Below are positions 50,057-59,238 of a DNA stretch of 64,000 nucleotides, in pieces. The notes under the pieces were generated by a model. The model saw only the letters and a program-made list of their open reading frames with translations. It was not told the DNA's origin and did not search any database. The DNA lies in the NCBI GenBank assembly GCA_030374805.1, contig JARGSG010000014.1:62001-126000 (forward strand). Reading direction: 5' to 3'. Source of the stretch: Gracilaria gracilis. Lineage: Eukaryota; Rhodophyta; Florideophyceae; Gracilariales; Gracilariaceae. A program made the translations under genes and the position numbers. Positions within the stretch are counted from its first letter, which is position 1. The number at the start of each line of letters is the position of its first letter.

Positions 50057-52429
50057 CTATTCGTCATCGCCGCCTTCCTCAAACAAAACACGCATTATAC
50101 CAGCGTCTGGGAGTGTTTCCAGGACAGAATTTTCTCCGACACCATCATCCCAACCAGCTATGTCATCTTCGTTGGCGGCTTCTTGGATATCTTCGTCCGT
50201 AGTGGTATGGGCACCAAAATAAGACACAAAGTCTTCAGACAGCGCTCCAATCCCACCAGCAATTGCGGCTGAGGTGTAAGTCCTACAAACCTTCGTTGAG
50301 GAAGACCCGCCTGTGGAAGTTAGCGCGTTGTTGAATGCGCAGAACATCATTTTTTCCACCTTCATAGGATGTAGGCGGTTACGTGTCGGTGTTCTGATCC
50401 TCCCCTGGATGCTAAAACTCCGTTCGACACTCGAAGAGGACGGACTCGTGCATAGAACTCGTAGAGGAAAATCTTTCAACGACGAAGTGCCCCCAAACTG
50501 TATCCAGTACACTACTGGAATGTTCTTAAAGGCCATTAAAACCGGTCGCTGTTCAGCCCGGTCCGCCTGCGATCTCCAGGACAACCTTGTAAAATTGAAT
50601 ACCTCAAAAAGACGGTCAACTGCCCCTTCCTCACCGCCCGCACTGGGAAGCTTTTGCGTAGGTGGAAACATAGAGGACTTCACGTACTTCCTCATGTGCA
50701 TCAAAATGTCAGACGTGTGTGAAACACAGTTCTCATTGAGGCTCCTTATGTCCAGTAAAAATGCTACGGTATGTAGTGATGTAAGTAGGGGTATCTTACG
50801 GGCTCCCCCAGCCCGACGTCGGCGAAAAACGCTTAGGACTTCTTCCTGACGTTCCGATGTAAAAAACGGAGTGACTGGTAGCGTCGTGAGCTGTTGCTCC
50901 AGTTGTCGCGTTGCCGGATAAACTTCTGACAGTACCGAACTGTCGTCATCAAAGATACGAAGATATTGTCTGACAAGGCGCAAGATGTGATATATATCAA
51001 GACACTTTTCAAACAAAGACTCGTCTCTCACCGTAGCTTCGAACGTATCTCGCTTGTGCTCCTGTCTCCCGCTATAAAGGGAAGTACGAAAGTCAGAGCA
51101 ATTAACTAAACTCTGGTAAACACTTTTGCCCCTTAAGAATGACTGGAGCATACCTTCGCAGCTCGCGAAACGAGTTTGAGCCATTCGCATCGGTAAGACG
51201 GCCGTTCTGAACGGCTTGAGACGCCCATATTGATCCATTTCTCTAATGGAAGTGGTGTAACCACTATTTCGGAGGTTACAATTGTGTTGCTCTTTGAGTT
51301 GTTTGAAGCGAAAATAAAGCTTCGAGTGCCTTCTTAGGTCTGTGACAACAGCCGAAACAGAGCCCAGTATATCGGCTATCCACGGCAATTCTCCAATATC
51401 CTGCATCAGAAGGTTGGAAACATGCGCTTGATCTTGGGCTGAAATAATATGGTCGAACTTCTTAGATAGTTGTTCTTTGGCTTTCACACACGAACTAGCA
51501 TTATCGCTAACAACTGCGCATATATTCTTCATATCCCCGAATTGCGAAAATGCAGAGCTCACGACGTTCGCATACAGTTCCCCATCGCAGCTGAAAGCCC
51601 CGGTATATATAGACCTTAGAAAAAATGTCTGTCGCGTTCGGTCCACTCCAGTTATTGTAAGCAAAACGTTGACAACGTTTTCCGAGGTGGAGTCAGTCCA
51701 ACCATCGAACGTTAGTGTTCCAAACGTCTGTCGGAGAGAGGCGGTTATATGGGATTTGACCGCAGCCAGAGATTTCTCGTAGTAAGCGTGCAACCGATTT
51801 CCCCCAATCTGCGCTACTGTGGGGACGTCTTCGACGAGTCGCTCATCTAGAAGCCTGACAATTTCGAGAAATTCGTTCTCCTGTTTGCCTCTCACCAACA
51901 TACTGAACGGCAGCATGTTGTTAATCACCATTCTCGTAATAAGTTCGTTCAATCGAGACCGCTTCTGATCCAGTGCTTTCTTTTGCAGCACTAGAGTGGA
52001 TCGATCTGCGCTTGTGCGCACAACAGAAGCCCGTGTCCGAACAACCGGGCTTCTAAATGTTTCGCAAGACGCAGTCTCCGTCGATCTTCTTTTGGATGGT
52101 GTCAGTGGCACGCCAAAGCACTTTGCTGAGCTCCCCATTTTCTGATACGCCCGAAGTAAGGACGGTACCTTTAGAAGGCGTTGCAGAGTTTCAGGGGTGG
52201 TAAACGAGCACTGTAGGAGGTGGTGGCCTAGTTGTGTCGTATTAGGTGTAGAAGCACGCGATTGCCATCCGCACCCATTGCAAGTAGTATGAACACTTTC
52301 ACCTGATGTCTGGGGATCGTCAGGTGCCTGTAAGGAGAAACATTCTGTAGGCCACCACGCTTTCTTGCGACCAGTTCTGCGGGATGTTGTGGATTGCGAG
52401 GCGGATGTTGCGACATGGCTGGATGTCAT
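50057..52429 (-). CDS. hAT-family transposase, intact
   Basis: 790 residues from ATG 52,429 (MTSSHVATSASQSTT); an upstream GTG at 52,477 was not taken. A BED-type zinc finger is at about residues 48-75 (CNGCGW...HHLLQC). A basic region and a long catalytic core follow: LTFDGWTDSTSENVVNVLLT (first Asp), NICAVVSDNASSCVKAKEQL (second Asp) and AQDQAHVSNLLMQDIG, the 'C/H..H..nL' block. The C-terminal hATC dimerisation region has LCTSPSSSSVERSFSIQGRI with the catalytic Glu. The chain ends in an acidic tail (FEEGGDDE). No stop or frameshift over 2.37 kb, so this is the youngest element in the window and may be active or domesticated. Terminal repeats and the 8-bp duplication were not found. Confidence 0.85.
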   Translation of the reverse strand: MTSSHVATSASQSTTSRRTGRKKAWWPTECFSLQAPDDPQTSGESVHTTCNGCGWQSRASTPNTTQLGHHLLQCSFTTPETLQRLLKVPSLLRAYQKMGSSAKCFGVPLTPSKRRSTETASCETFRSPVVRTRASVVRTSADRSTLVLQKKALDQKRSRLNELITRMVINNMLPFSMLVRGKQENEFLEIVRLLDERLVEDVPTVAQIGGNRLHAYYEKSLAAVKSHITASLRQTFGTLTFDGWTDSTSENVVNVLLTITGVDRTRQTFFLRSIYTGAFSCDGELYANVVSSAFSQFGDMKNICAVVSDNASSCVKAKEQLSKKFDHIISAQDQAHVSNLLMQDIGELPWIADILGSVSAVVTDLRRHSKLYFRFKQLKEQHNCNLRNSGYTTSIREMDQYGRLKPFRTAVLPMRMAQTRFASCEGMLQSFLRGKSVYQSLVNCSDFRTSLYSGRQEHKRDTFEATVRDESLFEKCLDIYHILRLVRQYLRIFDDDSSVLSEVYPATRQLEQQLTTLPVTPFFTSERQEEVLSVFRRRRAGGARKIPLLTSLHTVAFLLDIRSLNENCVSHTSDILMHMRKYVKSSMFPPTQKLPSAGGEEGAVDRLFEVFNFTRLSWRSQADRAEQRPVLMAFKNIPVVYWIQFGGTSSLKDFPLRVLCTSPSSSSVERSFSIQGRIRTPTRNRLHPMKVEKMMFCAFNNALTSTGGSSSTKVCRTYTSAAIAGGIGALSEDFVSYFGAHTTTDEDIQEAANEDDIAGWDDGVGENSVLETLPDAGIMRVLFEEGGDDE

Positions 52430-52701
52430 CTTATTTTGTAGTGAACGTAGCCGGGGGGAACGGCAGCGCAGCAGCACGAATTAGTGCAAAAGTGTCACAG
52501 CGTTTCTTGCGCAAACATTGGCAGCAGGGTTGGGGAGAGATATGCATTCGGTAACCGCGATCTTTGCCGCGCAGAGGCATTCTGCCAGTGTCAAAATTCG
52601 TAGAACAGCCCACTATACACAGAAGTCCTGTGATAGGACTTTCTTTTCCCTTCAGCTCTTTGTGCGCCACGGGGGGTTTTCTACTGGCTGAAACCCTGCA
52701 C

Positions 52702-52728
52702 TGCATGCTGGAACGGTTCCAGCATGCA
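52702..52728. repeat. Palindrome, 13-bp arms with one-base centre
   Basis: TGCATGCTGGAAC, a central G, then GTTCCAGCATGCA. A smaller palindrome (ATGCAA-T-TTGCAT) follows at once, overlapping its last bases at about 52,725-52,737. Confidence 0.9.
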
Positions 52729-52778
52729 ATGCAATTTGCATTGTGGACCCTGGACTCGAATGGAGAGCAGCAGGAGCA

Positions 52779-52818
52779 CTGCTGTCTGCAGGCCAGCTGC
52801 AAGCCCTGCAGACAGCAG
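52779..52818. repeat. Perfect 14-bp inverted repeat with 12-bp loop
   Basis: CTGCTGTCTGCAGG at 52,779-52,792 and CCTGCAGACAGCAG at 52,805-52,818. Together with the palindromes at 52,702-52,737 it makes a cluster within 120 bp, about 350 bp upstream of the hAT start codon. It could be transposase-binding subterminal DNA or a strong hairpin in a transcript. Confidence 0.9.
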
Positions 52819-53304
52819 CCCTCCTGCAGGTGCAACGGCATGGTCTGGCTAACCGCCCGACGCTTACAAGAGATAGGCTAGAAACGTAGGGTACCCTTGT
52901 AAGGTACACCGTACGGTTCATATACAATGCGCAGATTACGCCTGCGTTCAGAAGTTGCCCACAACTTGAAAAGTATATCACGTGTCATCCCCTCTGTCAC
53001 GTAACGCGAGGGGACGGCACGGCGTCATAAATTTTGTCGGGGAGCCAAAAACTTATTGAAGCCGTCGAACTCTGGTACACAGAGTGCTCTGTTTAGAGTC
53101 TCGAGTCCTCATGAAGGTGCGAGAAACAGCAGTCTCCATCTCATCTATCGTTGTAGATACTACGACCTGTGGAATGTTTATTCACCTCCTGGCTGCCTTC
53201 CCTTCCGCAGTGTCGGCGGTGACGAATTTTCTCTTCTTCAACCGCTCGTACGCTGTGAGCGCAGCAATCAAAGTTTTTCTATCTTGAAGGAGATTGTTTT
53301 CCTC

Positions 53305-54480
53305 ATGGTTTTTTCCTGTCCCTCAACGATGGATTCCTCATGCCGGATATGCTTTGCGCAGACAACAACGCTGTCAAAGTCTCCTTCACCGCTTCGCAGA
53401 TCTTCAATTTCTTCGAAATCATATCCCAAGTGCACCCTAACCAATCCAGCCAAGAAATACGCCCGTCGATCGCTGGAGGGCCTCAGTACTCCAACCTTCA
53501 CCCAAATGCTACGACAAAACACACCAGACAATTATGTCCTCAAGCGCCGTGTGCCGAAGACGTTGCAGATAAACATAGGGCTCACTTGCAATATGGCATG
53601 TGCCCATTGTCACGTTGAATCATCACCATATCGATCCGAAACAATGACATCTCTGGTTGCTGACCGTTTGCTTCACCTTACAGAGAATACTCCATCTATC
53701 GAGGTTGTGGACATTACCGGTGGAGCTCCCGAAATGCACTTCCAATTTCGCCCGCTCGTGCGTGCTTTCAGGAGCATGGGTCTTTCTCTAATTGACAGAT
53801 GCAACCTAACCGTACTCATGCGAGAAGACCAATCTGATCTCGTTCAGTTCTTGGCTGAAAATCAGGTCAGAGTCATTGCATCTCTTCCGTGTTACACGCC
53901 ACAGAATGTCAAGAAGCAGAGAGGCAACGGCGTTTTCGATGACAGCATAGAAGCCTTGCGACGTCTAAATGAAGTTGGATATGGACGAGATCCGTCTCTC
54001 CAACTTGATTTGGTGTACAACCCTGTGGGTACAACACTTCCGCCACCACAGGCAAAGCTGGAAGTAGACTATAAGCGAGAGTTGAAAGGTGCTTTCGATA
54101 TTGATTTTACAAGTTTGATATGCATCACCAACATGCCTATCAAGAGATTCGCAGATGATCTGCTGGCACATGGAAACCTGGAACAGTATGTTAATCTGCT
54201 TGTCAACAGCTTTAATACCCAAAATGTCAACAACCTAATGTGTCTCGATATGGTCCACGTCGCCTACGATGGCTCTTTCTATGACTGCGATTTTAATTAC
54301 GCGTTGGACATGCATTTGCCGGCTCCACATGGTACTTCGTCCGCCCGTAAGACACAGGGTCTTAGTGTATTCGATATAGATAGCTTTGCAGAATTGCAAG
54401 CGAGAGAAATCCGAACCGGCACTCATTGTTTTGGATGCACAGCTGGGAGTGGCTCCAGTTGCGGGGGAAACCTTTCATGA
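53305..54480 (+). CDS. arsS: Arsenosugar biosynthesis radical SAM protein ArsS-like
   Basis: Radical SAM enzyme of the ArsS type, which adds the 5'-deoxyadenosyl group to dimethylarsenite on the way to arsenosugars. The cluster-binding loop is LTCNMACAHCHVESSP (CxxxCxxC), about 85 residues from the chosen ATG. Then come VVDITGGAPEMHFQFRPLV (the GGxP-like SAM block), RVIASLPCYTPQNVKKQRG, LQLDLVYNPVGTTLPPPQ, LMCLDMVHVAYDGSFYDCDF and the C-terminal HCFGCTAGSGSSCGG, a second Cys cluster typical of the family. The 60 residues after ATG 53,305 are Ser/Arg/Lys-rich (LSKSPSPLRRSSISSKSYP) and could be a plastid or mitochondrial transit peptide. The frame is open further upstream, so the start is uncertain. 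No arsM-like neighbour. Confidence 0.85.
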   Translation: MVFSCPSTMDSSCRICFAQTTTLSKSPSPLRRSSISSKSYPKCTLTNPAKKYARRSLEGLSTPTFTQMLRQNTPDNYVLKRRVPKTLQINIGLTCNMACAHCHVESSPYRSETMTSLVADRLLHLTENTPSIEVVDITGGAPEMHFQFRPLVRAFRSMGLSLIDRCNLTVLMREDQSDLVQFLAENQVRVIASLPCYTPQNVKKQRGNGVFDDSIEALRRLNEVGYGRDPSLQLDLVYNPVGTTLPPPQAKLEVDYKRELKGAFDIDFTSLICITNMPIKRFADDLLAHGNLEQYVNLLVNSFNTQNVNNLMCLDMVHVAYDGSFYDCDFNYALDMHLPAPHGTSSARKTQGLSVFDIDSFAELQAREIRTGTHCFGCTAGSGSSCGGNLS

Positions 54481-54594
54481 TCGCAAGAAGGACAAATCCT
54501 CTGGCTAGCGCAGAAAGCTGTCAGAGACTTTTTCTCTCATGGTTGGACGAGCAAATTGTTCGTATAAATCTCTGTGCCTGTTGCTCGACCATTC

Positions 54595-55785
54595 TTAAAC
54601 TTTTTCGTCACCCTCGGTCTCTTCGATGAAATACAGGAGCTGCTCGTCCTCCCGAGTCAGTTTTTGGGCTTTTTGGAGCACTTCGTCAGCACTCTTTTCC
54701 TTCCCAAGCAAATATCCATGATACAAGAACTTATGCTTGCGGTTGAGAGGTACAATAGGTTGCTCAAGCACCTCTTGCATAGCTTTTTGAACGTTGAACG
54801 CGTATAGTCTTGCGTTCGACTCTTCTTCGGCCGAAGGCACATAAACAGGCAACACTGTGCAATGCACGCGGTTCCTAAACTGAGTCATTGTTCGAAACAT
54901 GTGTTCCCGGAATCGAATAGTTTCCCACGATAAATTGAAGCTTCGCCAAGGGAAACGAATACAAACCGGCAAGACTGGGACACCAGCATTGAACACACCG
55001 GTACGGAAAGGAATCATAGCAGTTCCATTCGATGTTGTACCCTCAGGAAATATGACCAACTTACTCATGCAAGCAGGACATCCGGGACAATTTTCTCTCC
55101 GGCGATGGCACTCATAAGTGGCTTGGACTCTGCTTATGAGTTGGGTGGTCAATGAGTGTCCTCGTCGAACGAACATACATTGCAGTGCGCGAGCAACTGT
55201 ACCAACAAACGGCGCGTTCTCCAACTCACCCTTAGCCACAAACGAGCCACGAAAACGACAAAGAAGAACGAGAATGTCAATGTATCCAAGATGGTTCGCA
55301 ACTATGACGAATGCTTGGGAGGCAGGTAGGGTTCGCTTTGAAGCCATGCTCTCCGGCTCGGCGCTATCACTCTTGATATTGTACACACCAAAGCAGAAGA
55401 AGAGTATAGAACGTGCTATCGGAAACAGCAATGAAATGAAAAAACGCCGCCATGCCGGTGGCGGTACAAACAAGGGATCATTGTCGTCGATACTTGTTTC
55501 AGATCCATCTTTTCCATGCACAGACTTGTCCTGTACGTGTGACGGCTGAAGTCCAATCATGCTGATAGACGCGATGATTATCATCATGAGGCCTGCAAAA
55601 CTGAGATAGAGTACGCGGAAAGGAAAGACGAAGATAGCCATGAACGCGGTCTTAAGCACTTCTCCTGCAGACCATTGGCCACTAACGCGTTTGAAGGGCA
55701 TGAAGTGCTCATGGATACGATTGGCGCCATTACCAGGAGTGGGCATCGCACCATATTGGCTCTCATCAACCAATTCGGGAGTCAT
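54595..55785 (-). CDS. LPCAT/AGPAT-like lysophospholipid acyltransferase
   Basis: Transfers an acyl chain from acyl-CoA to a lysophospholipid or lysophosphatidate in the ER membrane. ATG 55,785 (MTPELVDESQYGAMP) is taken, giving 396 residues; an upstream in-frame TTG overlaps an AT-rich TATA-like stretch and was refused. Two membrane segments precede the catalytic domain (FPFRVLYLSFAGLMMIIIAS and FFISLLFPIARSILFFCFGV). Motif I is VANHLGYIDILVLL (HX4D). SFVAKGELENAPFVG, QCMFVRRG and motif III VIFPEGTTSNGTAMIPFRTG follow, then PVLPVCIRFPW. The FPEGTTSNG form points to the LPCAT/LPEAT branch, but EF-hands are absent. Its 3' end converges with arsS, 114 bp apart. Confidence 0.88.
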   Translation of the reverse strand: MTPELVDESQYGAMPTPGNGANRIHEHFMPFKRVSGQWSAGEVLKTAFMAIFVFPFRVLYLSFAGLMMIIIASISMIGLQPSHVQDKSVHGKDGSETSIDDNDPLFVPPPAWRRFFISLLFPIARSILFFCFGVYNIKSDSAEPESMASKRTLPASQAFVIVANHLGYIDILVLLCRFRGSFVAKGELENAPFVGTVARALQCMFVRRGHSLTTQLISRVQATYECHRRRENCPGCPACMSKLVIFPEGTTSNGTAMIPFRTGVFNAGVPVLPVCIRFPWRSFNLSWETIRFREHMFRTMTQFRNRVHCTVLPVYVPSAEEESNARLYAFNVQKAMQEVLEQPIVPLNRKHKFLYHGYLLGKEKSADEVLQKAQKLTREDEQLLYFIEETEGDEKV

Positions 55786-56733
55786 CTTCAGACATCGCTT
55801 CCTCGTGCACAAATTGGGTCCGTCTGGTACTAACCCTTTACGAAAGCCAACGGATTCGAAATTTTGGAACGCAGTGCGTATCCTGGGGTGGTCTTGAACA
55901 GTTGAGAACTTCAATATATGGCACCGTGCGTGTTGACGTTAACAAGGTGCAGATAAAGCTAGGACACAACGAGGTTTTTGCAGGTTGAACATGCGGACCT
56001 GACAAAGAGAGCACCGGTGGTCACGCTAGAGGCCAGCCCGAGGGCCGTGGTCTCACTCGAAATGATCGGTGTGGTGCCACAGCTTAAAAACCATGGTTGC
56101 TTTTCGAAGCAAATACGCAATATCTACGGTGCTAGGGGGTAACGTTCCTACCGTTCCTAAGGATACCGTTGGTACGAAAGTTTTGTAGTTTCTACCTTGT
56201 GACTGAAGTTCCTACCTCGCGAGTCAGCACTGCAGTGCAAGGCCCAACAGCGTGACGTGTGCCGAACGGTGAAGGCTAACGGCCGTGTTACCGCGAATAA
56301 TGCACTATTCTAGCTACCTTCTATGCATTGCACACGAATTTCGACAGTTGGCGAAGCCCCGTTTCCATTATCGAGTTCAATCAATTGGGCTAAGCATTAA
56401 CATGCTTCTTGAAGAAAGGTAAATTAGAGAGATGCACCATTGCTTGAAGCTTTCCTTGCGGAACAGACGCAAGTGTCTCCTCTCAACAACTCCTTTAGCT
56501 TACCCCGCGCACTCCAGTGCCAAATGAGTTGGCTACAAGTGCAATTTGGAGAATATTGCTTCATCATGTTATGACAAGCGGGAACACGTCTTTTTCTATT
56601 GTGCGAACCAGGATGGGAACTAGAGCTAGTGGATGAGAAATTGCATTGATGATGTAGGCGGTTTTTTCGGGGTTGTCATTAATCTCAGGGGGACTTTTGC
56701 CTCTTGGAGACAATTGCCGTCTAACCGGCTAAC

Positions 56734-56754
56734 CTCTCTCTCTCTCTCTCTCTC
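56734..56754. repeat. (CT)n microsatellite
   Basis: Ten and a half CT units without interruption. Confidence 0.95.
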
Positions 56755-56765
56755 ATTAGAGGATT

Positions 56766-56798
56766 AAATGGTTATAACCTTTAATGGTTATAACCTTT
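56766..56798. repeat. Tandem pair of GGTTATAACC palindromes
   Basis: The 16-bp unit AATGGTTATAACCTTT stands twice head to tail. Each unit contains the perfect 10-bp palindrome GGTTATAACC (56,770-56,779 and 56,786-56,795). It directly follows the CT microsatellite. Confidence 0.9.
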
Positions 56799-57938
56799 TA
56801 GCCCCCGTATGCTACGTTATGCTGACAAGAAGCACAGAGCGTTGCCTAACATAGAAACTCTTCTTTCGCTAACAAGGCCAACACCTTGTCAGGCCACATC
56901 ATGATAATTTCAGATGCACTTCGGTCCTGCCTTTCTTGGGGAGATGGTGGTAAACACAATATTCTACATAGATGATACGCCATTTGGGCATCATGGCACG
57001 TAGAGATCCACATTGTTCGAAGTCGTGGTAACCCTGCACGACATACAAAAAGCAGCGAGAGTGCAAATTGAGCTTCACGTTGGGTCACACTCTTGTTCAG
57101 TTTTTCGGGTACTCAAACAACTGTCGACCGAGAACCAAGTAGGAATCAATTGGCCCTTCTATCTGATATTCAACACGCAGTCGCAGCCCTGGTCGAGCTG
57201 GTCCATCTACCAGCTCATTGCGACGCATCTAGATGTCGTAGAATCATAGATATACTACAGAGAAGCACATCCCAATTGAGCACAGAAGGGCCACAACGGT
57301 CATGAGAGCCAAATGCCCTTTCTTGGAGTACTGGAATATTGGAAGATCTGCTGCAAGGAATCCCCAAAAGTGATCCAAATAAGATTGCTGGGTACACCAA
57401 AACCGGGGCTTCACACTTTTAGCATAGGAGCGTGACTTGCCAACATGTGCGATGTGCGTGCTGCTGCATGTTCATAGAGATGACGAGTGCGATTGATATG
57501 ACAACGATTCACCACTCATAAAGAGAGGAGATTCGTTGGCAACAAGTCGAAGATCATGTGCTGGAATAGGGGCTGTCGTGTGCATAAATCTGTAGCTGCC
57601 TGTTACTGATTTTAAGGAGGGCAACGGAATAGAAACGCACGCTTGGCTATCAGCATCCCCTTAGTTTTCAGAATTAGCTAAGCGCATTCCATAGACGTAT
57701 CGCTACCTTGGGTACCAGCACTCCCTTCCTCCAGACCAACGTATCTACTTTCATCAATGAAGCTTACGCCCCTGGCGATCGAGAAGTGACTCTAAACATC
57801 ATCATCATGGGTGCAACGGCTCTGGGAATGATGTAGCCGATGTAGCATTGCCCGAGTGCTTCCGTTTGCTTTCGCCCACACGGCGAGCGTTGCAATTGAG
57901 AGGCGGACCTATATTTCAATTTAGCTTACAGTAGCGAT

Positions 57939-59102
57939 ATGACAGTGCGTTCGTCTTCCTTACCTTCGGTCTTCGTTCGACCTCAATGGACCATTCTCCT
58001 TCCCAGCTTCCTCAGCGCCCACTTCCAACAGATGCCGAAGGTATTGCGTCTTCCGCACGAATTTTCTCAAGGCCTACTTGGTGCAAGGTCTGCCAGCCTT
58101 CGAAGGCAAGGATTTCGATCTGTCTCGGGCCCTGAAGCAAAGACCGCGCGGCAGTCGACTACTTACATTGCCCCGGACATGACACCACCAACTCCACCAC
58201 CGCCGCGAATTTCGCAGACCGCGCTATTTCTCGTATTCCTCGTGCTACTCGGTATAGCTGGCTTTGCAATTCCAGGAGGTTTGGCTCCTCGCCGCGAGAC
58301 AGAGGAGATTCTATCAAGAAGAGTTGCAGAGAGGTTGGAAGTGTTTTCAGAGAGCGACCCACACCAACGAATTGACGGTCCGTTCCACATTGATGAGATT
58401 CATCGAAAGGGTCTTGTACATCATGGTGTGTGGATGTTTGCTCTGGATTCACATCTCAGGCTGTTGCTTGCTTGGCGTTCTCCGTCCACAATGACCTGCC
58501 CGATGACGTGGACGCCAATTGGCGAGCATTCCGTTACTAATGAAACGTTTGAAGAAACAACAAACAGAGGCTTGGCTGAAGAAGCTCGTTTTATTATCAG
58601 ACCCAGAGTGTATGCTATTGGACAACCCTTTTTCTTTCACTACGTCTACGCGAATGGCACCCGTGAGCAACGTATTGACAAGCAATGGACACAAGCGTAC
58701 GTGATCCTTCCTCGCGGCGACGCCTTGGACTTTAGATCATTGGATGACATTGATGCGCAAGCCACCCAGTCCTACGGTGAAAACCTCCGATATCAAGGAA
58801 TGTCAATTCCAGAAGTCGTACGCCACGGTGTGCAGAAGCCAGACTACTTCTGCAACAAAGTATTAGTGAAATGGATACTACGAACAATACCCCTGGTAAT
58901 CCGAGTTCTCAAAACAAAGGAAAAACGTCTGTTCCGAGCGCACTTGAAAGAACAATGGGGCTCCCTTGTGCAATCCGGCTCTCCAGTTTGTTGTCGCTCT
59001 TCAGAGCACGAACTCGATGTCGAATCCGTTGATGTATCAGCCTGCGGAATTCCGTGCGAAAAGCATACCATCGATGTATCCGACGAAGAAGCTTTCACCT
59101 GA
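57939..59102 (+). CDS. Membrane-anchored Nudix-like protein
   Basis: 387 residues from ATG 57,939. The N-terminal 75 residues are Ser/Arg-rich with few acids, like an organelle transit peptide. A membrane helix (TALFLVFLVLLGIAGFAIPG) follows near residues 93-112. The Nudix-like region reads GVWMFALDSHLRLLLAWRSP, then WTPIGEHSVTNETFEETTNR and GLAEEARFI. It fits the IDI/Nudix pattern, with the two catalytic Glu (AEEA) kept but the RE pair changed to RG and the leading Gly to Glu. A later WTQAYVILPRGD strand also fits the fold. The C-terminus has a short Cys-rich piece (SPVCCRSSEH). Substrate unknown; catalysis may be weak or lost. Converges with the DUF760 gene, 136 bp apart. Confidence 0.65.
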   Translation: MTVRSSSLPSVFVRPQWTILLPSFLSAHFQQMPKVLRLPHEFSQGLLGARSASLRRQGFRSVSGPEAKTARQSTTYIAPDMTPPTPPPPRISQTALFLVFLVLLGIAGFAIPGGLAPRRETEEILSRRVAERLEVFSESDPHQRIDGPFHIDEIHRKGLVHHGVWMFALDSHLRLLLAWRSPSTMTCPMTWTPIGEHSVTNETFEETTNRGLAEEARFIIRPRVYAIGQPFFFHYVYANGTREQRIDKQWTQAYVILPRGDALDFRSLDDIDAQATQSYGENLRYQGMSIPEVVRHGVQKPDYFCNKVLVKWILRTIPLVIRVLKTKEKRLFRAHLKEQWGSLVQSGSPVCCRSSEHELDVESVDVSACGIPCEKHTIDVSDEEAFT

Positions 59103-59238
59103 TGCGTTTGAAAGACCGTGGGCCATCAATCCCCCTTCAACAGCATGCAGTCATTATCCAGTTTGTGTTGATTGGATATTTGGATGTTAAATACGTTATC
59201 GCGACCGAAACGCAAAGTGAAGAGACCCTTACACATGC

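Larger units (their letters stand above)
52430..53304. other. Upstream region shared by the hAT and arsS genes
   Basis: Divergent promoter region. It contains the palindrome cluster at 52,702-52,818. An ATG at 53,111 opens a short hydrophobic stretch (MKVRETAVSISSIVV, then GMFIHLLAAFPSAVSAV) ending at 53,287. This could be an upstream ORF or a first exon of arsS, but I see no compelling splice pair. Confidence 0.35.
55786..57938. other. Gene-free stretch with a CT microsatellite and palindromes
   Basis: About 2.1 kb without a recognised gene. The first part holds the promoter of the acyltransferase (minus-strand CCATATATTG at 55,912-55,921, about 130 bp before the ATG). Short opposed open stretches at 56,850-57,250 have no similarity I recognise. 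Confidence 0.35.

Noticed and set aside
52430-52477. Longer start for the hAT transposase at GTG 52,477
   Set aside because: ATG 52,429 is available and precedes a normal polar leader. The upstream part is a non-ATG extension.
52524-52700. CAGGGTT-type terminus as the right end of the hAT element
   Set aside because: CAGGG-like words occur at 52,524 and, reversed, at 52,697, but no partner end or 8-bp duplication was found on the left.
55786-55914. Longer start for the acyltransferase
   Set aside because: It would start at TTG inside an AT-rich, TATA-like stretch. ATG 55,785 is preferred.
56734-56798. CT repeat and GGTTATAACC pair as a telomere-like or origin sequence
   Set aside because: Only two units and no telomeric motif. 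A simple microsatellite with a small tandem duplication explains it.
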